DNA of 64,000 bases, taken from NCBI GenBank assembly GCA_003999685.1, contig CP021221.1:682001-746000 (forward strand), given 5' to 3'. A model generated the notes under the pieces. That model was given only the letters and a program-made list of their open reading frames with translations, was not told where the DNA came from and made no database searches. The translations under genes were made by a program, and so were the position numbers. Source of the stretch: Taiwanofungus camphoratus (taxonomy: Eukaryota > Basidiomycota > Agaricomycetes > Polyporales > Taiwanofungaceae). Shown here piece after piece: positions 57,338-64,000 of the stretch; within the stretch, counting starts at the first letter, position 1, and each line of letters starts with the position of its first letter.

Positions 57338-59553
57338 CTATACTTCGGATTTCTTCCGCTTTTTCTTCGTCGGATCCGTTAGACCTTGTTCAACGGCAGC
57401 GGCAGCAGCCTTCTCGGCTTTCCGAGCCTTCTTCTTCGCTTTCCGTTCTGCTTCTGTCTCTTCGACCTCCTATAGGTTCAATTAGAATGAAAACCTCGTC
57501 GGACAATAATCCAGACTGACCTTCTCATCCACGATATACCCGTTTGCCTCGCTTTCTCTCCGCTTTCGCTTTTTCTCTTGCTTGCTTTCCTTACTCTCTT
57601 CCTCACCGTCCACTTCCATTTTGTCAACCACTGAGCTACTGTCTTCATGCCCATTCCCGTGTACACCATCCTGTTTTCCCTCCTTCTCTGCCTTCTTTTT
57701 AGCTCTCCTCTCTTCCTTTGCTTTCTTCTTCTCCGCCTTTACATCCATTACAGCCCGCACCGCCTCCTCCATAGGCTCTCGCTGCGTCGACACCAGGTCC
57801 ACTGCGTCTGCGGCGGTGTTATATGTTTTTGTCTCTCCGGTCATCTGAAACTTCTGCTGATTCCTGCCAGAGATAGCAGAACGCACACCAACATCGCCCT
57901 GCTGCTCAAGACTACGTAACCGGGCCTCCAACTTCGCACGGTTTTCGATACCTATCGAGGGTGCTTGTGGTTCTGATTTGCCGTCTGAGTCTGTGAGTGC
58001 ATCAACACGGATGGAAAGCGCAGCTTTTGTAGCGACCATGCGCGCCATCTATCGGAACCTTAGTGAGCGAGAACGCAAGAAAGAGAATGAGGTAAGTATC
58101 AAGTCCTACCTTCCCCTTCAATTTTGGTGGTGCTTGGCCAATCAGAGAAGCCTGAAGGGGTATTAGAAGGTACATGAATGGTCTGACATCATATACGTAC
58201 GTGGTAGATAAGCCCATATTTGGGAGTGTCATGTTTTGTTTTCAAAGCACGGAACAGTGCCTTCTCAGCACCAAGAATCTGAACCGTACTCGCAGGGTGT
58301 TTTGCCAGGTTCAAGAGACTTCCAGCATGGCTGATTAGCCGTGCACCAACAAGCTCGCCGACTAGGGCAGTCAGGTTGGGTGCAATCGCATTCATGCGAT
58401 TCCGGAGATACTCTGCCAACTGTGTCCTGTAGGCGGTAATGGATATGACTTGGTCACAGAGAGCGTGGATGTGCGCGATGTCAGAGTCAGAAATTTCTGT
58501 TCCCATCGAAATCTCAGCAGCAGCCTTTACAGTCGTTTCTAGATCTTCAGGAAGAATGGCGGCAAAGTCAGTAGTTGCTGCATTCGTTCGGAAACCTGTT
58601 AAATGGAGCACCATGTTGCGTTCAGCAAAATGTATGAAGGAGGCCATGTCTAATTGCTAACCCATAGTCTTGACAACTTTGGCGTACGCCAAGTTATCGG
58701 AAATAATTTTCGCCATTTCAGGGAAATGCCAGCCATACCATTCCTGTGAAGTTGTGAGCAAAATTTATGTCAACTAAATGAAGAGTCAACTCGCCTTGAC
58801 TCGCATCGCATAAATGTTAATTTCTTTGTCAAGATCGTCCAATAACGCAATGGCCTGCACAACCATAGTATCGACCTTATCAGGAGAGAACTTCAATTTG
58901 AACCTGTCCACTGATAAGACAAATATCTATTCATCCAGATGGAGTAGGGTGCATACCGCGACAACGAATGGCTCAGACCCAAGCTCATAGTTGCCAAGTC
59001 TTTTGGATCTAGCCCGTCTAATAGGGCTGCGAGTTGGCTGCGGATACCACGGAACAGGTCCATTGACTGATCTGAAACAACTTTGATGCCTAGCTTTTTG
59101 ATGATAGGACGGGCTTGACATGGAAACGTTACATTTGGCTAATACTCCTAGGTTTGTTAATAAGAGCTAACTCACCTAGCTTCGCATCAAACACTGCTAA
59201 AGACTCCTTTCCCTTCCCCTTCCCAACAATTTCGTCAGAAAGAAACTGTTTTAAGCCCTTTCCAAGCTTTCCCTCCTGAATTGCGGTAATCTCCTCTACT
59301 GCTGTTGCGGTCGAGGTAAACCGGTGTAGTGCCTTTAGTTTAAGACTGTGTTACGACATGAACGCGTTTTTGGACAGTATTTAACATGTGATTAGCACGA
59401 AGGCATTATGTTGACAAGCATTCGAATGTCTCACAGTTTGTTTGCCTTCTCGGGTGTCTCGAACTCCTCCCATAGGTCCGCGCTCGATACCTTCGCTGAG
59501 TCTGTGAGTTTGAAGAGACAATACCCCAGAGACGTCTCGTACAGAACCAGCAT
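57338..59553 (-). CDS. NOP58: Nop58, box C/D snoRNP core protein
   Basis: Nucleolar core protein of box C/D snoRNPs, which guide 2'-O-methylation of rRNA. Nine exons: 59435-59553, 59176-59345, 58957-59113, 58795-58903, 58662-58743, 58201-58595, 58110-58151, 57521-58048 and 57338-57469, giving 577 residues. It opens [20 protein letters not shown]. The NOSIC region holds [20 protein letters not shown] and [10 protein letters not shown]; the Nop domain has [20 protein letters not shown] and [39 protein letters not shown] marks it as Nop58 rather than Nop56. A Lys/Glu-rich tail follows. The intron at 58744-58794 begins GC; that junction restores MRVKEWYGW. Confidence 0.95.
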
Positions 59554-59879
59554 TGTAGATATGAGGAAGAAACAGACACGGTGCAGAAAGTCCGGTTAAA
59601 GACCCAAATTACTGAGGCCGACGTTCCCTACTTACGATGCTGGAAACTTTTTGAGCTGATTTAAGCGCCTGTTCGTGCCCCTTCCAAAGACGGATAGAGC
59701 GCCTATCGGCACGTGGTACTTATCGCTACTGCTTATGGCAGCTAATGTATCGGTCTTCGAGTGTCCTGGCGATTTGAATAAGGACAGTTTGGTCTTCCTT
59801 TAGACCATCTTTCAAAGACCATGTTCGTGGCATTTGCAATATGTATCCTTTTTGAATGGCGTTCTGGGAAATTTCAATT
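59554..59879. other. Intergenic upstream of NOP58
   Basis: About 330 bp between the NOP58 start and the first recognisable peptidase remains. Presumed promoter; nothing else seen. Confidence 0.4.
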
Positions 59880-62077
59880 CGAGAATGGTGCTTCAGCAGA
59901 TGCTAGCAGGCGGTTCAACGCTTCGCTTGTCGTCTATCACTTCTGAAGACCGGTACACTGCGTTGGCTCATTCTTCATTTCCGAGCTATCAAGTGAGAAT
60001 AAAAAAGAGCAAATTTTGTGACTCTACTGTAAAGTAAGCATGCAGGAAACTGCTTCCAGTATGATTGAAATGCTAAACAGCATAAAAGAGTCTACACTGG
60101 TTATCTGGATGTTGTTTCTGGTGCAAAGCATCTGTTTTTCTATTTTTTTTCGAAAGCCGAAGAGATACTGCAAGCCTAAAAGGTGTGCATGCTCTGGATA
60201 ACAATCTTGATTAATTGACACTATCAACTCAAGATGATGTCATGATATGGATCAACGAGTATGATATTGTGCATAGCGTTTTACCTTGACCTGATCTTAC
60301 ATGAATCAGGTCCTGGATGTTCGTCGTTAATGGGGCTTCTCATGGAGTTAGGTGGCGCCCTTACTGATATGGTCAAACTAGTGGTCATGCAATTTGGTTT
60401 CAGGACCATGCGGTATTGACATAGGGGTAGTTCACCCATTAGTACCGTTTAGAATCCATACTCTTGTAATGCAATACAGTCAACTCCCTCTTAACCCATA
60501 CCTCTCAAAACCCATACTCCCTCTAAACCCATAGCTTTTCCGATCCACCAAATTGCTTTGTGTGGTGCAATAGTCTCCCCATAACCCATACTCCCTAGCT
60601 CGTAGCTTCCACCGAGGGGGTATGGGTTAAGAGGGAGTTGACTGTAGCAAACATATTTTTCCTTGATCAACCGTATGTCTACACGAGCTTCAACGGCCGT
60701 AGAGTACAAGGCTAATGAATCTTTCTTATCTAGGATTGGCGTTGGCTTTTCATATGCTGATTACGATGAAACTATAGAGAATATGGAGGATGCCGCAAAG
60801 GACGTGCATGCTTTCATCTCAATATTTTTCGCAACGTTCTCTCAGTTTGCGGGAAGACTTTTACATTTTATCTGGCTAATCTTACAGCGTAACTCTCTTC
60901 TTACTTCTATCCGTCAAATATACTGAAGGGAATGTCCATCTTTAGGGCCGATATTTGCCTGCATTCGCCAGCTATATATATGACCAGAGTGATATCTCGA
61001 AGAGCGAGGGTCGTGAGATACTTAATTTGAAGAGTGTCCTGGTCGGTAACGGAGTAACCGACATCTCAACGTATAGACCCACCAAACCTAAAATTACGAA
61101 TATCCTTGACCTACTTTGTTCCCATAGTCTTTACCGCGGTCGATACGAGATTGAATGCGGGGCGGCAGCGTCCCCCTTCAAGAGATAAATACCTGTGTCC
61201 GCATGAAGATTGCAGTCAGTCGCTGCCTCTCGAGTACTATGTTACGCTGTCATATGTTGATTGAACAGTTGCTACTCAGCTACCCTGGTGTCAGGAAGCC
61301 ATGCATCGCGGCTGCATAGACCAGTTCGATGCCATCGATTGCAGAGCTGCCGTCAACTTTTGCGATTCCGAGTTAAGCACCGGCTACTGGGCTAGTGGTC
61401 AGTACGCTGGAAGACCTTTTTTTATGTCTTAGCTTACACCCTCTTCATTAGTAAGGAATGTGTATGATATCTCTAAAGCAAGGACTTTGGCCCAAAATGA
61501 CTAACAGGTATCCGGAACGCTCTGACGGCGGACCAGATGTGTGAAGGCGATGACCTGTGCTACAAAGAGAACACAGCTATCAAGAATTTCCTCGATCAAC
61601 CTATGATTCGGGTGATGTTAGGAGTGGAGACACCAAACAATTTTTCCGCGTGTAGCCCGAAGGTAAGCAGAAATGAAAATTTGCACATGGAGAAGTGGGC
61701 TGTATCCGCTCAACATTATGTCGCGCACCTTCTCGAGCGAGGCATACGCATGCTCATTCTCCCAGAACGTACGACTGGCAATGCAATTCGGTCGCAAACA
61801 AACTCTGGGTCGACAAATTGGACTGGACCGGAAAGGAAGCATACGGTGCGGCGGACTGGGGCGTTTGGGTTTCCGGTGGGAAGATCGCTGGTGAGACCAA
61901 GAAGGCGAGATACTTGACATTTGCCACAGTTCGCGGTGCGGGCCATATGATGAGCATCGTATCCACTTGTTCATACATCAAGCTACTGACCTTTCTGTCG
62001 ACATCCAAGTCCCACACGGTAAACCTGCGGAGTCACAGGCGATTTTATCGAGGTGGTTGGCGCAACAGGATCTTTAA
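59880..62077 (+). pseudogene. Serine carboxypeptidase (S10, carboxypeptidase Y type), decayed and MITE-disrupted
   Basis: Remains of a secreted or vacuolar S10 peptidase in the usual order: HSSFPSYQVRIKKSKFCDST (60000), VYTGYLDVVSGAKHLFFY (60090), DDVMIWIN (60236), GPGCSSLMGLLMELG (60310), NPYSCNA (60450), ANIFFLDQP (60650), IGVGFSYADYDETI, GRYLPAFASYIYDQSDI, FDAIDCRAAVNFCDSELSTG, DWQCNSVANKLWVDKLDW, RGAGHM and a natural end LSRWLAQQDL with TAA at 62075-62077. Introns still show GT and AG ends. Lesions: a MITE in the exon between NPYSCNA and ANIFFLDQP; a frame change after GPCGID; at the active-site elbow (about 60865-60886) a one-base shift and a TAA in place of the Glu of GESYG; further frame changes toward the C-terminus. 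It cannot make an active enzyme. Confidence 0.88.
60477..60644. mobile_element. Pogo/Fot1-like MITE, 168 bp
   Basis: Perfect terminal inverted repeats of about 26 bp, starting CAGTCAACTCCC on both strands, with TA on each side (60475-60476 and 60645-60646). TA duplication and a CAGT start are typical of the pogo/Fot1 branch of Tc1/mariner. The inside repeats AACCCATA-like words and encodes no transposase, so it depended on a transposase elsewhere. It lies in a carboxypeptidase exon; the coding sense on the two sides joins across a single TA. Confidence 0.9.
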
Positions 62078-62833
62078 GTTCTTATTGCAGTTACTGCGTA
62101 TGTCAATTCTGCTCAGTGTTCAGAAACCCGATCGGCGTCGCGACGAACAGGGCAGGGCTCTTGCAAGTTGTTCGTCCCCTTCATGAAACCAGCCATAAAG
62201 GCGCTAGCAATGGAAAAGTTCTCTGGTTGGTGATGTAGCTCAGCACGCTACCCTGACAGACGACATTCCTCAGGGACGCAATAACCTAGCTCATTTGTGA
62301 AATTTGGCAGGCGCCCAGCTCTACAAGAGTCCACGTGTCCATACCTTGTGAATCGCATCTTGCATGTTTATGTCGAACCGAGACAACCGATTCTTCGAAC
62401 GTGTATTCATTTCTAAAAATCGATAAGTAGTACCGTTCAGTGTAGAAGAGTTTACTAGTTATCACATCCAATAATGCCATAGCAACTTGTACGTTCGGTC
62501 GTTTCGGGAGACCGGAACAATGGTAACAGGAATCAGACTTTATGCCAGTATTGCCAAGTCCGCCAGCATCTCTCCCGCGCCTTGTATAAACTGCGTCGTG
62601 AAGGGGGGTCGGTCGCTATCTCCTACTTTCTTCGTCCATTCTCTTTCGTTTCAGTGCTTCAGGTCGGTGCAGTGTGGCATCTTCTGGTATCGTAAAGACT
62701 CATGGATCACTTATCGTTTGTTCTAGTCACTATTGGGCTGCCCGGTAGCGCCCCTGGACCGCCTTCATTCTTCAAGTCAATCTGGTTTTCCAGCAGGCCC
62801 TTTCGTTTAGGCACTACCGATTTCAGTTTTGAG
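62078..62833. other. Intergenic upstream of the Rds1-like gene
   Basis: About 755 bp without a recognised gene. The nearer part should hold the Rds1-like promoter. Confidence 0.45.
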
Positions 62834-64000
62834 ATGCGCTCGCTTTCTTTCATTTTCGCTCTTTCAGTCTCGGTCTTGATTCATGGAGCCCCTATCAGAC
62901 GGGCGGCAAATTCCTCGGATGTCACTGTCCTTCGTGGGTACTCTCATATAGCGTTCGACGGTTCAACTGAGGAAGAAACCGTTGATCAGGGTTCGCTGAT
63001 GTCCTGGAGCAGTTTGAAAGCCAATTCTATAGCCAGGCTCTTTCCACATTTCAGGACTCAGACTTCACCGCCGCTGGTTTTTCAGATGCGCAGATCCCCA
63101 TCCAGCAGTTCACTTCCATTCAGAGTGACGAAGCGTCGCATGTGTCAATACTTGAGGTGAGCGCAATTTTAAGCTTCCCTCAGTCCATGTCTAACGCATT
63201 CTTGTAGTCTACCATCCAGTCTCTTGGAGCCTCACCCGTTTCTGGCTGCCAATTCAATTTCTCTCAGGCGTTGTCCGATGTATCTACCATGGCCACGACT
63301 GCTCGCATTGTGGAGAACCTCGGAGTTGCCGCTTACTTAGGGGCTGCTAACCTCATCTCTGATCCTGTCCTTCTCACTGCTGCAGCATCAATTATGACTG
63401 TTGAAGCGCGTCACCAGACTGTCCTCAATGTTCTGAATGGTGGCACTGCTATTCCACAGGGATTCGATATCGCATTCAGCCCCAGTGAGGTCCTTGCCAT
63501 AGCCGGACAGTTTATTTCCGGCTGTGATGTTGGCATACCTGGTATGTTCTTGACGTCCAGTTTACTTGCTCGCGCCTGAAAGGATACTGTAGCAAACCCT
63601 AGTCTGCAGGTGACCAACACCGGCCCTGTATCAGTTGGTACAGCCCTAACATTCTCTTCCGCTGCCGTAAATGGCTCTACGGATGTATGTCGTCACAATA
63701 TTTCTTCCTCCCATATCTCACACTTTACTTTGCTGGAGCAGAGCATGTCCTGCCAAATGCTTATTGGAGGTATAGCTGAAACCATATCCTTGCCCTTCAA
63801 CCAGTGCGTCGTACCACAGGGCGTCAACGGCCCTGTCGCACTGTACATCACCTCGGATGACCAACCCCTCGACAATAACGTTAGAGACCAGAACACGAAT
63901 ACTATCGTCGCCGGTCCCGCTATGGCATTCATCGATGCGCAGTCGGATCTCCTTTCAGAAGCCGCGCTCTCAGGAACAGGATCTACCGGCGGTAACGGTT
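62834..64000 (+). CDS. Rds1-like ferritin-domain stress protein (3' end beyond window)
   Basis: Secreted or cell-surface protein of the ferritin-like family that includes fission yeast Rds1, linked to stress and nutrient response. Five exons seen: 62834-62933, 62990-63156, 63208-63541, 63593-63684 and 63742-64000 (cut by the edge), at least 317 residues. The ATG at 62834 opens a signal peptide (MRSLSFIFALSVSVLIHGAP). The ferritin-like helices include LEQFESQFYSQALSTF, QFTSIQSDEASHVSIL and AASIMTVEARHQTVLNVL, with E...E..H and E..H spacings fitting di-metal ligands. A beta-rich tail with VPQGVNGPVALYITSDDQPL follows. Metal binding is inferred. Confidence 0.9.

Noticed and set aside
59346-59434. 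Possible intronic box C/D snoRNA in NOP58
   Set aside because: The 89-bp intron lacks a convincing C box and D box pair.
1-64000. CRISPR arrays, bacterial operons or rRNA genes
   Set aside because: No regularly spaced direct repeats, no ribosome-binding-site spacing and no rRNA-like stretches; the gene structure is fungal throughout.

Overview
The window is nuclear DNA of a filamentous basidiomycete, most likely an agaricomycete close to the Polyporales. Genes are dense and cut by many introns of about 45-90 bp with GT-AG ends (a few GC-AG). The proteins include a Zn2Cys6 regulator, an Rds1-type ferritin-like protein and a carboxypeptidase Y relative of typical fungal type. The species is an inference; the intron style and gene content are seen directly. 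Exon models were read by eye from splice signals, frame continuity and family motifs.

Layout. 1-2437 (minus): the 5' part of a long coiled-coil protein of unknown function, running off the left edge. 3141-22495: a nested stack of mobile elements. A Tad-like LINE of about 5.16 kb, bounded by a 13-bp target duplication and a poly(A) run, holds a 12.4-kb whole-looking Ty3/gypsy LTR element (5322-17712) in its reverse transcriptase and a related solo LTR (20632-22398) in its 3' untranslated region. The LTR element carries an antisense gene-like region with a cysteine cluster and a second copy of its polypurine-tract region inside pol. 22496-24189: no gene recognised.

24190-47926: Zn2Cys6 transcription factor (minus); STI1/HOP co-chaperone (plus) with a heat-shock element upstream; Ara2-like aldo-keto reductase (minus); an 85-residue MLRQ/NDUFA4-type respiratory subunit (minus); the 1370-residue nucleoporin Nup160/Nup120 (minus); a 156-residue unknown (plus); a membrane cytochrome-b5-like heme/steroid-binding protein (minus); a DEP-RGS regulator (minus); an unknown coiled-coil protein (plus); and an alpha/beta-hydrolase-fold protein that seems to lack its catalytic triad (plus).

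48306-59553: UDP-glucuronate decarboxylase (minus, with a 9-bp microexon), then a block of RNA and ribosome biogenesis genes: bystin/Enp1 (plus), Nop9 (minus), the tRNA thiolation enzyme Ctu1/Ncs6 (plus, 99 bp from Nop9) and Nop58 (minus). 59880-62077: a serine carboxypeptidase pseudogene, split by a 168-bp pogo/Fot1-like MITE and broken at its active-site motif. 62834-64000: the start of an Rds1-like ferritin-domain gene, cut by the right edge.

Shared themes are protein folding (Sti1), respiration (MLRQ), nuclear transport (Nup160), G-protein signalling (RGS) and 40S/snoRNP assembly (Enp1, Nop9, Nop58). The main non-housekeeping interest is in the transposon stack and in the MITE-hit peptidase gene.
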